The notes: a model not told the origin generated them from the letters alone. A stretch of 64,000 nt of DNA from Gymnothorax reevesii (GCA_029721435.1 CM056576.1:72433876-72497875); one strand, 5' to 3'. Positions 20,141 through 32,412 are shown, numbered from the stretch's first letter. Numbers and translations: made by a program.

Positions 20141-22508
20141 GTATTTGTTACACAAGCGCAAGGGACCGAAACACTTAAACCCCAAGAACAGTCAGTTATT
20201 TGCTTGGTTGGCGTTTATTCTGCCCTTTAAGATGAGTCTTAACACACATTGTCATCAATGACCCTCGCCACCACAGAATCTCTTTTTGGAACCCATGCAT
20301 GGTTATGACTCGTAGCCTAAACATAAAAATATTTCATTCAATTTGGTAGTTTCTGAAAAAAAAACTGCAGGAAGGATGGACAGATGGTTGGAGGGGCAAA
20401 CGGACAAGTCCCATTGCAATATCCCCCACTCCACTTTGTAGCATTGCGGCAGATAAAAATAATGGAGGCTGTCATAATTTTAAGTGCCCGAGCTGTGGCC
20501 AAAACAGACCATTCACACAACTGTAAATTCAGCTTGCGCTCAGGCTGCAGCTCTGACAAGTAAAATCAAGACAGCCTGGTTTTAATAGGCATAATAAACA
20601 CCTACCAGGTAAATAAACTAATTTTCATGTTTTAATATGGTTTGTCATGCGATTTGTTTCCTTAAAATGTCAGAACCCTATGTTTAAAGACAGAAGTGAT
20701 CGCACAGCTACTGGCGACCATCTGGCTGCAAACGGGCATACACATTACAACAAATGATCATTCTAGATAGAAAGGAAAGTTTGCAAAACTTTCTGGAGGA
20801 TTTAGCTCACTCAAAAAATGAACAGGAATGAGCTTCAGTTGAGTATTGGGTGGAGCACCTCTACGCTCATGCTTCAGTTGCTCAAAAGACCTTCCACATG
20901 GGACAAGGTGGTAGTTGGCAGAAAGAACTTTCCAAATTTAATGCGCGAAGAGTACAGGCATTTTCTCAAAGAACACAACTTTTATTTTTCGAATAATAGC
21001 ACAGCCATTCTATTATAACACCACTTTTATGCTGCTTTAGCCTTTTTTACCCACTGACAATTTAGATTCAGAAAACAAGTGTTGTCACTCTGCCACTCTC
21101 GGAGGAATTCAGAAATTTGAACATTGCTGACTGGTGGCAATGAAAACATGCACCATTCGCGCAATTTCAAAACTTGTGCCTTCATTTCTGCACAAATCTG
21201 TCATTTCTCCCCAAAGGTACTCCATTCAAAATGTGGTTCAAGAACGAAAATAACTGCTCTAAACATGAAATGCACGAAATAAAGCCAAAGTAACAGCTTG
21301 TTAAAATCTAACGATTACAACAGTGGTCAGAATAAAATACAGCACATAGTGGCCCCGAGGACTGACGCTGAGAATCACTGGGGTACGAGCATGCCAGTAA
21401 ATAGCCATCTCAACAGTCCAGATTCGGGTGGGAGAATAAAAATAACAAAAAATACTAAAATGTGAGGATGTGGTTTATAGTGGATTATTAGAGACTGTTT
21501 GGTGTGGGTGAGAACAGAGTTGAGCATATTGGTGCGGGGCAGACATCTCAGCAAACAAAAAAAATGTTCTCACGGTGATGGAGGAATCATTTCTCATTAC
21601 CACTACATGACAACAACATCGGTGAAATATTTTACATGACCCGCATTACTGTTGAGGGAGTGTTTTTTTTGTTGTTGTTGAGGGAGTGACTTTTTACTTT
21701 ATATGGAAGTCATGGTTTCCTGGTGAAGGTGCGCCTGAATTGTGAGGGTGTGGTGTCTGTTCATTCACCAGCACTGTCTGCAATGCACAAAATTACAGTT
21801 ACTGCAATTTGCAGACAAAGCGCTCAAATGTTTTTTTGTTTAAAACGGAGACGAGCCATAAACTCTTCGTTCCGGCAATATACATGCCGGTATAATTACA
21901 CCATCAGCAGTGCTTTCACAAAACTGAAGCAACAAACCATGCCACGACAGGGGGGTTCAACCAAATAGATTGTACTCCTAATTTTGATCCAATCAACATC
22001 ATCTTTCATATCAGCTCTAATGAAATGCATTGCAATATTCCCTAGATTTTATTAGGCAATCGCAACAGGAGAAATTAAGACAGCATTTCTCAGGGGAAAA
22101 AAAAACAAACCACTAATCTCAAACATGACAGTTCTAACAGAAGTCATATGAGGGGTTTCACATAACACACCTCATTCAAAGGCTTTGAGCAAATTAGCCA
22201 TTTGTGGGTCTAAAAGGAAAGGCTAAGGAGGCCCAAGGTGTCCACAAGAGAGTAATGTCCAGAATGGTGCTAAACGCTGGATGTCCGGGAATGATTACAG
22301 GGGTGCCAGACGCTGGGATAGCCGACAGTGGATTGGGGAAGTGCTGGGTTGTTCAAGGTTTACTGAAGTGTGGTATGTTTCTGGCTTCAGAGGTGTATTT
22401 GGTGGCATGTCAGGGTGTCCCAGGAATATTGAAAAGGTGCTGAATCTGGTGGTATCCAAAGAACTATTAGAGGGGGTAGGGAACAGGCTGCCGGGGGACC
22501 TGCCCCAG
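20141..22508. other. Unannotated stretch downstream of ubxn2a; one weak hairpin module
   Basis: Near 20375-20465 there is atggacagatgg, then aaacggacaag, then caatatcccccact and an A-rich end, resembling the hairpin modules elsewhere but with poor pairing. The rest has no recognisable domain or repeat. Part of 22160-22508 may be the 3' UTR of the gene on the minus strand. Confidence 0.4.
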
Positions 22509-22692
22509 TCATGAGTGTCCAAAGGGTGGCTGGCTGTTCAGAGGCCGTTGAACGATGACTGCATTGGAGAGATCGGCCTCAGCCAGACTGAGGTCCTGCT
22601 CCCTCAGCTCACGCAGGGGCAGTGAGGTGGTCAGCACAAATGGCAGTCCTGTATGCTGAGACTGCTCGACAAAATCCTGCACGTCACTGATC
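22509..22692 (-). CDS. ubxn2a: UBX domain protein 2A, last coding exon
   Basis: Encodes 60 residues and the stop: the second half of the UBX domain, a ubiquitin-like fold that docks on the N-domain of the AAA ATPase p97/VCP. The tail motif ADLSNAVIVQR is the characteristic end of the p47/UBXN2 subfamily. The acceptor is ttattag before 22692. The first G completes an arginine codon begun at the end of the upstream exon (24349-24507), so the phase agrees. The stop TGA is at 22509-22511 on the minus strand. The last residues after VQR (PLNSQPPFGHS) are variable in the family. Confidence 0.92.
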
Positions 22693-24040
22693 CTAATAAA
22701 CACAAAAAGGAAAATAAGCAATCCTGAAAACACTGATTGGCATGTCACTGATCCTAAAAAACACAGAGCCAGAAAACCTGACACTGATCCAAAGAACAGA
22801 GACAAAGCAGCTTGCAATGGTCCTAAAAACTCGGAGAGCAACAAAACACATCACTGAGCCAAAAAAACACATCACTGAGCCAAAAAAACATGTGGAGCTG
22901 TGTCTCACTGAGTACGGTACGTGGCACATCAATCCAAACAAGCATGAAACACTCAGATCCCACACCGCAGGATGGCTGATATTCCAAAAGAAAATTCTGG
23001 TAACTGCAGAAAGCATTTTAAAAAATGGAAGATGGACAGGAGTATGAAAAGGCACTCCCAGGCAATGAGACGTTCTAGATTTTAAATTCCGTTCGAAAAA
23101 TGGCAGTTTTGGCATTCTGTCCTGCTCAAAAAATGCGATGCTGGGACGGACAGACAGACAGAAGTATGAAAAGGCACATAAGATGTATATTATTACATTC
23201 TGCGGAAAAATGTTGAATGGTCTAGATGTTCTGGCTCAGAAAAGAAGCGACATGGATGGACAGACACACAGAGGGACAACTCGCATTCTTATGTCCCCCT
23301 TTCACTGTGACAAGGGATGAAAAGGAGGAGCAGGTCTTGGATCCAAAGAACAGAGACAGAGCAGCAAACTGCTGATCCTAGAAACATGGAGAGCAGGAAA
23401 AGACGTCACTGATACAGAACCAGTCAAAAGTTTGGACATACCCACATTTTTCTTACATGTTAAGGAAATAGGTATTTTTTATTTTGCAAAAAAAAAAAAA
23501 GAGATCTAATTCTGAAATCCATCAAAATAACCAGCATTTGCTCATACTTGCATTTTTAAATTTTTTTTTACAAGAGCAGTTATATGGCTATAATGAGTTT
23601 GCCGTTGAGCAGCCGTCCTAAAAATGTGCTGCACTAGTGGTTTGCTTTTAATGGACTTTTTTGCCCAATAAATTTGAAAACAGCTTGTCTTTAATTTGGC
23701 TGTTGGAAAATGGAAATTCTTTTAGAATTCTAAAATTTTGGACACTATTCGAACAAGTACTCCCAACTTCTGACTGTCTACCTCTTACCAGATTCCATTT
23801 GAGATTATATAGAAAAGTTAAGCCATTGAAATTTCTCTAAAAACAGAGCGCTGCAAAATTAGCAAAGTATGTGCAAACTTTTGACTAGTACTGTACATCA
23901 CTGACCCAAGAAAGATACAGCAACACGTCACTAATCCTGAAAACAAAGATACCAGGAAAACATCAATGATCCGAAAAACACAGAGCAGCACATCAGTCAT
24001 CCTAAAAAAGACATCAGCACTTCACTGATGCAAAATAAAT
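22693..24040. repeat. Degenerate minisatellite in the last ubxn2a intron
   Basis: Repeats of the type cactgatcctaaaaacacag fill 22693-23000 and 23330-24035, with local exact duplicates such as cacatcactgagccaaaaaa twice at 22849-22885. The array is interrupted by the element at 23407-23894. 23040-23330 holds two related gacggacagacagaca-type patches. Confidence 0.7.
23407..23894. mobile_element. Non-autonomous Tc1-like element in ubxn2a intron
   Basis: Left end ccagtcaaaagtttggacat and right end gtgcaaacttttgactagtactgta are inverted versions of a terminus also found at 39826. The body is AT-rich without a transposase. Confidence 0.7.
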
Positions 24041-24348
24041 AAAATAAAAAATAAAAACATCAGCTCTCCATTCTTAAACATTCCACGACTGAATTATTAG
24101 AAGGAATTAAAATTTGAATTAAAAAAATTTCTAAAATTAAAATTAGAAATTAGAAGGCACCATCAGGCCAATCATATTCACTTATGTACAGTGTTACCTG
24201 CAACATTATCCCACAAAAACATCACAAACAAGTAGACATTTCAGATTTCGGTTTTATCCAGTAATGCGCTTGTCTTTGCTGTTCAGTGGCAGCAAAACAA
24301 TCAACAAAAACTCCATTAACAATCTTGATAATGAGGATAATTCCTTAC

Positions 24349-24507
24349 CGATGAGAGAGGTTAAACTTCTGCACGAGTCTTCGCCCATCAGCCAGCCAAA
24401 TCTGAAGGCTTGTGACAGGTTGGGTGTCGTTGACCTCCACCAATGGGATGGGAGGACCTCTGTCTTCGTGCAGTGACGGGGACCGGGCCACAACACGGGG
24501 AGCAACG
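24349..24507 (-). CDS. ubxn2a: UBX domain protein 2A, exon with start of the UBX domain
   Basis: 53 residues. A linker (SVAPRVVARSPSL) leads into VTSLQIWLADGRRLVQKFN, the first strand and turn of the UBX fold. This matches the family consensus closely and is nearest UBXN2A. Acceptor ccctctgtag and donor cg/gtaagg are both consensus. 159 bp gives phase 2 in and phase 2 out, matching both neighbours. Confidence 0.93.
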
Positions 24508-24600
24508 CTACAGAGGGCACACACACACTCAGGACGGAGCAGGGCTGGCATGAAAGCTTGAGCTGACAGACTTTCTCGTGGATGATTTGTGCAACATTCA

Positions 24601-25553
24601 GTACTGTATGGAAGCATATAATTAAGAAAAATTAAAATGAAAATGCAATGTCAGAAATGCAATTTCATTTTCAAGATACAAGCGCATTATTTGTATCATA
24701 ATGGAAGCGCACACAGGGGCTAATTGAGTGTGAGAGCAGGATCTTTTGGGGGAAAACTTAAGCTATACTCTCAATAAAACTCCGTAATGACCAGGGGTGC
24801 GCCCGTGCACAGTCCGTGCCTCCAACTATTTAAGTTGGCACACAAGTTCGTACAGCAGGAAAAATGAAGATGGCTGCCGTGGCGGCCATATTGATTATTG
24901 GAGTGGGGCACAAAGCAATAGGGAGCTTCCTCTAACCACCCCCAATATATGACCAAAAAATGAGAATATTTGGCCAAGGCGTTTTTCAGCTATTGTCTGG
25001 AAACGAGAATTTAATGGACAGACGGACAGATGCCGCGCGCCACGGCAATACCCCTCGGCCGACTTCCGTCAACCAAGGGGTAAAAAAAGCATTTCCGAGA
25101 ATGTATTTGCTTTATGAAATGAGCGTTTTTCGATTTTGTAATGTGAGTGATATTGCGGGACACTTCTTGCAAATGAAAACAGTGCCTACATGGACTTGAA
25201 AATGCAAAGGCAAAGTGGAGGATTATTTTAGCATTTTTGTTAGGATACAAATAACTTGAGTGCTCCTTGAAAAGGAAACAGCACTTCCGAGAATGTATTT
25301 GCTTTATACGATTAGCGTTTTCGTTTTGTTAGTGATATTGTGGGGCACTTCTTGAAAATGCAAATGCAAATGAGGAATGCATTTTAATTTTCCATTTGTT
25401 ATAAAAATCGCGTACATGGACTTGAAAAGGAAAATGCAAAGTGGAGGATTACATTTTCATTATGATACAAATAATGCACTTGTATCTTGAAAATGAAAAC
25501 GCATTTCTGACATTGCATTTTCATTTTAATTTTGTTAACTATATGCTTTCATC
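24601..25553. mobile_element. Long-terminal-repeat-inverted non-autonomous element in ubxn2a intron
   Basis: About 100 bp inverted ends: aaaatgaaaatgcaatgtca and caagatacaagcgcattatt at 24634-24700 pair with 25455-25540. The interior holds a hairpin module (24960-25082) and a ~185 bp tandem duplication (25087-25270 and 25271-25480, both beginning cacttccgagaatgtatt or its variant). No ORF with a known domain. Confidence 0.7.
25018..25082 (+). other. GACGGACAGA tract plus hairpin
   Basis: gacagacggacagatg is followed by the hairpin tacccct ... aggggta (25049-25082) and aaaaaa. Same layout as the modules at 26133, 36452 and 55870. Confidence 0.65.
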
Positions 25554-25554
25554 G

Positions 25555-26196
25555 TACTGTACGAAAGTCTTAGGCACATTTCAAGCAATTTCTCAAGTCA
25601 AATATGCGTGCAAAAATGATTAAATTAAAATTTTCTAGTAACTGAGAAATGTACTAAACAGAGCTGTGGACAGTTAAACAAAATCAAATCAATATTTGGT
25701 GAGAGTACCCTTTGCCAAAAAATTTGGACACCGTCCTGTTTTGCTTTAGTTTCATAGGATGATTGGCTTTTTGCTTGTACCAAACAGAGTGGAGCACTTT
25801 CCACCGTTCTGCAGACTGACTGTCTCACTTGCAACAATCCCTCCATGAAATTACGAACATCTATGACGACGTTGACATCAAGGCTCTGTCAAGACCATCT
25901 GTATCGACCATTATTAATGGAATACAAACATTTATTTTTGAAACTTTTCTTCAAAGTAGCATTTGGAATTTCTAATTAACTTTTTATCGTCAGGAACTCC
26001 TATATGGAAACAAAAAGTTACATAATACATATTTGAATTTTAAAAATAGACGTGCAATGCACGAAATTCCCCTCAGCCCGATGTCGAAGTTTTTGGAGAC
26101 GCCCGCCCGCCCAACCGCACGAAGGATAGCAATACCCCTTGAGGGCTGAGGGGTAAAAAGTGCAGGGTGCCCAAGACTTTTGCACAGTACCGTGCA
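25555..26196. mobile_element. Non-autonomous DNA element, tactgtgcaaaagtcttgggcac-type ends
   Basis: Left gtactgtacgaaagtcttag and right gcccaagacttttgcacagt are inverted. The interior includes a hairpin module at 26080-26160 (acgcccgcccgcccaacc, then taccccttgagggctgaggggta and aaaaag). No transposase is recognisable. Confidence 0.6.
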
Positions 26197-26378
26197 TCTC
26201 CACCAGAATTTTGTGTATGCCACAGCATACACAGGCTCCACTGGCTGCTGCGATTAACTATAAATTGAGACTTCTATTGTTACCAGTGCTTCTGATGTGC
26301 CTTCACACACAGAAAATTCAAGCAGACCGTGACATCAGCTCTAGTAAAACTCAAAATGTAAATTTAAAGTCAAATGAC

Positions 26379-26516
26379 CTGCCCAGTCGGTATCCTCGAC
26401 CGCTGAATGGGTGGAAGCACTTCTTGCGCGGGACGTATGGCTCATCCTTCATGTCCTGCATGATGACCTCAAGTTCCCCCTCCTCCGACCGCAGGACCAA
26501 CTCCTCAGGGAGCTCC
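26379..26516 (-). CDS. ubxn2a: UBX domain protein 2A, SEP domain exon (second half)
   Basis: 46 residues, beginning ELPEELVLRSEEGELEVIM and ending FSGRGYRLG. This is the second half of the SEP domain, the Shp/Eyeless/p47 trimerisation and binding module, with the conserved PF-SG-G-RLG ending. Acceptor cacctcatag, donor ag/gtcatt. The G at the start completes a glycine codon from the exon at 30082-30191. Confidence 0.93.
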
Positions 26517-26739
26517 CTATGAGGTGACGCAAGGAACAGGAATCTAGTCTTAAAACTTGATTTAGATGCTAGGTGCTACTCTTTACCTGCATACTGCACC
26601 AAAGAATCCAGGATGACACAGCAATACCAGGTACAAACATTTTGGAATGACACAGCAAGACCAGGTATGGATCTTTTGTAGTGACACATGGGAAAAGACA
26701 GTTACGGACACTTTGAAACTACAGCAGAGCTAATGAAAT

Positions 26740-27470
26740 TTTTGATCGTCTCAGATACTGGAAGAAGTCTTAAAAAATAGTGGCAAAGCCACTGCACTGG
26801 CTAGGCCAAACTTTACGCAAGCACGGACGCACGACAGACCACTAAAGACCCCGAGCATAGCATAAGCCCCTTGGGACTTTGGGCCAAGCGGGCAAAAAAT
26901 TTAATCATCTCATCTCGTAGAATAAGGGAGCTAGAGCTGTTTGAATTTTTGCAGAAAAAGGACCCTGGTGGCCAACCCGAGAATCGCAGCATTCCCAAAA
27001 TCAAACTGGGGTTAGATCTTGGGCCCATATACATGCATATGAAACATGAAAAGGATCTGTTGAAAACTGAAGGCGCTATTGCAGTGAAACAAAATCTACG
27101 CATTTTACGACCTTTGATCTACATAAACTTTAATTTTTAGGTCAAATTAAAAACCAATTGCATGAGTGATGAACCCTTGGCAGAAAAACCTACAGTAAAA
27201 ATTTGAGCATCTTGGCTCGTAGAATAAGGGAGATAGAGCTGTTTAAAGTTTTGGAGAAAAAGCCGCCTGGTGTCCAAATCAAGAATCGCACCATGCCCAA
27301 AATCAAACTTGCGCAAGATCTTGGGCCCATATACATGCATATAAAATATGAAAAGGATCCGTGGAAAACTGAAAGCTGTATTGTGCTGAAACCACAATTG
27401 TGCAAGCAAGGACCCACGACAGACCACCACTACTATTGGCGCAACACTACTTCCTGTTGCGCCAATACAA
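26740..27470 (+). repeat. Tandem duplication with hairpin modules in ubxn2a intron
   Basis: Two diverged ~300 bp units (about 26895-27170 and 27200-27420) share agaataagggag, gagctgttt, cccaaaatcaaact and gatcttgggcccatatacat. Each is associated with an acgacagaccac tract. A hairpin gcccc-ttgg / ccaa-gcgggc lies at 26864-26894. At 27434-27467 there is a perfect 13 bp inverted repeat (tattggcgcaaca / tgttgcgccaata) with an 8-base loop. Confidence 0.7.
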
Positions 27471-27824
27471 GCGTCATTCCATGTACAGAAGCGTAGAGGC
27501 ATGGATTGTCAGCTTGTCTTCTTGCCATCTCCCCTTTCTTTGCCTTAAGTGACGTTACTTGCTGTGGTCTGTATTTTGGATGCAGTTGCGGGGGAGCGTG
27601 AGGAGGTATAAATTTGTCCACAATCATAATGTTACGACTTTTCTTTGAAGTTGTTTTTGATTGTGTAGGTACAGCGCTGTGAAAAAGTATTTTCCTCCTT
27701 CCTGATTTCTTATTTTTTGCATATTTGACACACTTAAATGTTTCAGATCATGAAACAATTTTAACTATTAGACAAAGATAACCCAAGTAAATACAAAATC
27801 CAAAATGTCTGTTGCCCCCTGTTA

Positions 27825-29377
27825 CAGTGGGGGAAATAAGTATTTGACCCCTTGCTAATTTTGCAGGTTTGCCCACAAACTAAGAGTGCAACGGTCTATA
27901 ATTTTAATGATAGGTTTATTTTAACAGTGAGTGACAGAATATCACCAAAAAAGTGGAATAAGACATTGTATGCATTTTAGGAATTTATTTGCATATTTCT
28001 GGTCAAAAATAAGTATAAGTATTTGACCCCCTGGACAAACAGCATATTCATATTTTGCAGAAAAGCCATTATTGGCCAGCACAGATGTCAAACAATTTTT
28101 ATAGTTGTTGACAAGGTTTGTGCTCATTTTGGCAGGGATGTTGGCCCACTCCTCCCAGCAGACAGCCTCCAAATTATTCAGGTCCCGAGGCTGTTGCCTT
28201 GCAGCCTGAATTTTAAGCTCCCTCCAAAGATTTTCAATTGGATTCAGGTCTGGAGACTGGCTAAGCCAGTCCAGACCCTTGATGTACCTCTTCTTCAGCC
28301 ACTCTTTTGTTGCTTGGGCGGTGTGCTTAGGGTAGTTGTCGTGCTGAAACACCCATCCTCGACCCATGTTCAGCTCTCTCACTGAGGGAAGGTATATGGC
28401 CCCATCCATCCTCCCCTCAATGCAATGGAGTTGTGCCGTCCCCTTGGCTGAAAAGCACCACTGTGCTTGACGGTGGGGATGGTGTTCTTTGGGTTGTACT
28501 CTGTGTTCTTTGCCCTCCAAACACGGCGAGTTGAGTTGAGCCCAAAAAGTTCTATTTTGGTCTCATCTGACCACATCACCTTCTTCCAGGCCTCTTCTGC
28601 GTCATCCAGGTGGTCAATGGCGAACTTCAGGGGGGCCTGTACATGTGCCTTCTTGAGCAGGGGGACCTTGCGTGCGCTGCAGGATTTCAATCCATGACCG
28701 CGTAGTGTGTTACCAACTGTTTCTTTTGTAACTGTGGTCCCAGCTGCCTTCAGTTCATTTACCAGTTCCCCCCTTGTGATTCCTCACCGTTTGCATGATT
28801 AGGGACATCTCACGAGGCGAGACCTTGCATGGAGGCCTAGACCAAGGGAGGTTGGCAGCAGTGTGGTACTTCTTCCATTTCCTGATAACTGCACTGACAG
28901 TTGATCTTTTCTCTCAAAGTTGCTTTCCAATTCTCTTGTAGCCCATCCGGCCTTGTGTAGGTCAACAATCTTGTCTCTGATGTCCTTAGACAGCTCTTTG
29001 GTCTTGCCAATGGTGGAGATGTTGGAATCTGGTTGTTTGGGAGTGGACAGGTGTCTTTTATACAGGTAATGAGGTGAGGCAGCTGTATTTGATGTAAATA
29101 ATCAGTTGGGATTGGGGGTGTGTCTTAAAAAAAGACTAACTGGCTTGTGGGACCCAGAATACTTGCTGTTTGGAAGGGGGTCAAATACTTATTTTTCCTC
29201 ATCAGATGGTTATCAATTTTTATAAATTCATATGATGTGATTTTATGGAATTTTCTTTGTGATTCTGTCTCTCACTGTTAGAATGTATATACGATTAAAA
29301 TTATAGATCGTTGCATTCTTTGTAAGTGGGCAAACCTGCAAAATCAGCGAGGGGTCAAATACTTATTTCCCCCACTG
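27825..29377 (-). mobile_element. Tc1-like transposon (family C), nearly full length
   Basis: 1,553 bp between TA dinucleotides at 27823-27824 and 29378-29379. Ends cagtgggggaaataagtatt and complement are inverted copies. It encodes a broken transposase on the minus strand and lies in a ubxn2a intron, in the same orientation as the gene. Confidence 0.92.
27942..29020 (-). pseudogene. Tc1-like transposase, multiply frameshifted
   Basis: From the N-terminal side (high coordinates): [20 protein letters not shown] helix-turn-helix near 29015-28960, then a frame change. The KSCSARKVPLLKKAHVQA linker (28690-28640) leads to the first catalytic motif [13 protein letters not shown], with another break near 28460. 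The second catalytic motif is [11 protein letters not shown] and the third [14 protein letters not shown] and E are all kept. At least three frame disruptions, one of them where the GGGSVMLWG motif should be, show that it is dead. Confidence 0.88.
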
Positions 29378-29390
29378 TAAGTATAGTGAT

Positions 29391-29835
29391 GGATCTGTAA
29401 TGGCATGGACAGTCATTTCAGAGGACTCTTAGGGATCAATTGCTCTCCAGAGATGTGTAACAGCCAAATAAAATGAAACCATTTTTCAACACCAAGCGCA
29501 CAGGTATGGTGAAAGCACTGTCCCCTCATGAATTCCGTGTATTCAAAGATGATAATGTCCCAAATTCAAGGTGCAAACAGTAAGGAATAGTCTGAAGAAC
29601 ACAAAGTTGAATTCAAATGCCATCCATGCCCTTCTCAATCGCCAGACAAATGCATAACTGAACCTTTACAGGAAAATCCAGCGTATCAGTGCGAACCTGA
29701 TTCCCAACTCCTCAATCCCTCAAACAAATGGAGACTGTCCGTTTTAAAGAAAGGGCTGAAATCTCCCAAAACACTGTTTAGAAATTGTAAGACAGCATTC
29801 CTAGAGAGTGTGAAGCTGTTTTGAAGGTAAATGGG
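29391..29835 (+). pseudogene. Heavily decayed Tc1 transposase remnant (different family)
   Basis: Frame fragments resemble the C-terminal half of another Tc1 family: GSVMAWTVISED, a decayed KDDNVPNSRC where the second catalytic motif should be, PTPQSLKQMETV, and DSIPRECEAVLKVNGW at the end. Many stops and frame changes. It directly abuts the family C element and was probably present before that insertion. Confidence 0.65.
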
Positions 29836-30081
29836 TGGGTTTTGTTAGAAGGTATTCGGGTTCCATCAGTGTTTATGATTACTTGTCTGACTGACTGTAC
29901 TGGTACCAAGTACCCTCTCAGTTCTTGTGATAAAAAGTTATTATTATTTTATTCGGAGCAATCCGTTTCATGCTCCAAACATACGGCCAGACATGCACCT
30001 GTCATTAAAAAAGGGGGGAAAAAAAGAAGGAAAAAAAAAACTTCTCATGAAGCCAGTCATGTGATTGATTAGGTCACTCAC

Positions 30082-30191
30082 CCTCGTTTAATGGCCTCCA
30101 AGAACTGTTGGTTCTCATCCTCAGAGTAACTGCGGAATTCCTCATCATTCACCGTGAAGCCATCTTTCCACAGCCTCACAACGATCTCAAC
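30082..30191 (-). CDS. ubxn2a: UBX domain protein 2A, SEP domain exon (first half)
   Basis: 36 residues beginning VEIVVRLWKDGFTVNDEEFR and including ENQQFLEAIKRG. This is the opening strand and conserved LWxxGF-V-FRSY core of the SEP domain, closest to UBXN2A. Acceptor tttttcttgcag, donor gg/gtgagt. Phase 0 in, phase 2 out, fitting the exons at 36826-36940 and 26379-26516. Confidence 0.94.
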
Positions 30192-30659
30192 CTGCAAGAA
30201 AAATTTCAATTCTGATTCGATGGCCACAGAAAAATGTAGAAACATACAAGGAGACTATTCAGGATCGATATCTATATCATAGTTTGCACACAGATTGGAA
30301 AATCAATTACTAGTTGACTCAAGTACCTTTCAAAAAGAGCTGATCTGCACCATCATTTTTGTACCAACTTACTAAGCTTTAATATGACAACTCTAATTTC
30401 CACTGTTCCACAATTTTACTAGAGCACATTCTAATAAATGAAACAGTTCTGCATAACTTTTTAACCCAAGTCCTGCCGGTTGTCAAAAAAAAAAAAAAAA
30501 TAGCAGTACAACATTACTAACCTGATGAACCACTGTTTTTGTAACAGTGATACTTCTGCATGGCAAATTTACTTGTAGATGTAGGAGCGTAATATAAAAA
30601 CAACAGACTCAACTGTCATGACATGCATGCTGCTTGTTCTGAGAAATTGACTCATTCAT

Positions 30660-31078
30660 TTAAAGGGGTGTGTCCTAAATAATAGCAGTGTGGAGTTTAA
30701 TTACAGAATTCATTCTGTGAGTCATTAATTGTCCCTTATTAAAACAAGGGAAGCAAATGTTTAACATACCGTTATAAAATAGATTTCCTCCTGAATTGCA
30801 AAATAAAATGGGCCTTTCCAAACATTAATCGGAGGAACAACGTAAATTGATTAAAAAGTTGATTGGAGAGCAGAAAATGTAAAGAAGAGCGGCAGGTTAT
30901 AGGCAGCTCAGCTGAAATGATCTCAAATGATTTGAAATGGCAACTGAAACATGTGAAAGGAAACGAGCAACTACTGTTAAAATGGATCCAAGAATAGTCA
31001 GAATGGCAAAGATTCAGCCAATCATCGCCAATCATCAAAGATGATATAAAATTACCTGCAAGTGCTGTTACCAGGGTT
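30660..31078 (+). pseudogene. 5' fragment of a Tc1-like transposon (family E)
   Basis: The leader gtgtcctaaataatagcagt is followed by a decayed transposase start. From about 30925 the translation resembles KMISNDLKWQLKHVKGNEQLLLKWIQE, a diverged version of the helix-turn-helix linker region, and KIQPIIANHQR-like text. It is cut off at about 31078, before the catalytic domain. Confidence 0.6.
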
Positions 31079-31722
31079 CCCCCTAAGCTTTGAATATATT
31101 CTTCACTTCCTTCCAAGAAAGATAAAGTAAAAAAAAAAAAATTCTTCACTTTACCTTAGTCTTAGTCACTCATGGACTTTATACGTAACTTCAAAAAAAT
31201 GTTGCAAGTGTACTAAGTGGCAACAGCATGCATGTGGAAAAGGTCAAACCTCAAATATTTGTGCACAAATCCATGCACAAACAGGCCTCTCCATTATACA
31301 TTCGATTGTCAATATGATTTAGGCTCCACTCCAGCCCAGCCTCTAATAGTGGGAACTCTGAGCTCTAAAAAAGGTAAATTAAATTTTGAGCTTTTAGCAT
31401 GGAATGTATTCAAAAGAGTGGGATAAGAAATCCCTTAAAACCCTTTATTTCTTGATTTTTCTCAGCACAGTTATATCAATATATCCATTTTGGGTATCCC
31501 TTTAACACCCTTTAAGGGTATCAATTATGTAATGATGAGGCTTGATGAAAAATGTTCAATTAGACTTGGGGTGAAAAATTGTGTGCTGCTGGAACCAGGA
31601 TGAGTGGAATTTCAAATGTTTACTTAAAATGTTAAACAGAGAGTTCCATCAACTCTGATTCTAAATTGAACTTTGGGTGAGCTCAAAGTTGTGTGCACAA
31701 ACAATTTGTTGGAATCAAAATA
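31079..31722. other. Intronic stretch, nothing recognised
   Basis: AT-rich intron of ubxn2a. No domain or repeat boundary could be supported. Confidence 0.5.
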
Positions 31723-32038
31723 CAACCCCAATTCTGAAATATCTGGCACAAAGTGTAAATTGTGAATAAAATCAAAACGTAATGACTTTCAATCGCACCA
31801 GCCAGTATTTTATTCACAATAGAACAGAGATAACATAGCAAAAAATGTGGAAACGGTGAAATTTTACAGTTTTATTAATGAGCTCATTTCAAATTTGATG
31901 GCTGCTGTAGGTCTCAAAAAAGTTGGGACAAGGGCCTGTTTACCATGGTGTAGCATCCCCACAGAGTGGAGGCGTCTGGGCATTGAGGGGACATGTTTCT
32001 TGACTTGAGGCATTGGAATATGATCCCACTCTTGTTTA
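31723..32038 (-). mobile_element. Fragment of Tc1-like family A
   Basis: Terminus acaaccccaattctgaaata, with TA at 31721-31722, continues through the 3' untranslated part into the last transposase codons on the minus strand (tggtgtagcatccccac, gatcccactcttgttt). It stops at 32038, where the next element begins. Matches 61800-62116 in inverted orientation. Confidence 0.85.
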
Positions 32039-32412
32039 ACCCTCTCCAGCCCAATTTATTATTTTGAGATATGAAAAATCTTTCATTCATGGAGAATAGT
32101 TCTCATAAGCTAAAATAACTAACAGAATTGGTCAGAATTAGAAATCTCACATTATGAAGGATTTTGAGGATGTTGCAAATTATCAACTATAGTTTATCAT
32201 CTACAAGCATTACCATTTCATTCTACACAACTATCTTAAATATCTTAATATCTGTGATACTTTCCTCAGAAAGGTCTCAAAAATGCAGACCTACTCTCAG
32301 CAAACTTTGGTTCTCATGGAAGCTTCCATTTTGCAATGAGATAGTGGTGACTTCTAGTGGCTGCAGGTGGAACTAATGTTATATTTTTGCAATACTGAGC
32401 TGGAAGGGTAAC
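32039..32412. mobile_element. Short DNA element with ccctctccagc ends
   Basis: Ends ccctctccagc and complement gctggaaggg, with TAA on both flanks (left tttaa, right taact). No ORF of note. Ends and target are similar in style to the element at 52727-53104, suggesting piggyBac- or Harbinger-type MITEs. Confidence 0.5.

Noticed and set aside
22204..22443. A plus-strand 79-codon ORF beside ubxn2a
   Set aside because: It lies antisense to the probable 3' untranslated region of ubxn2a and shows no recognisable domain or splice signals.
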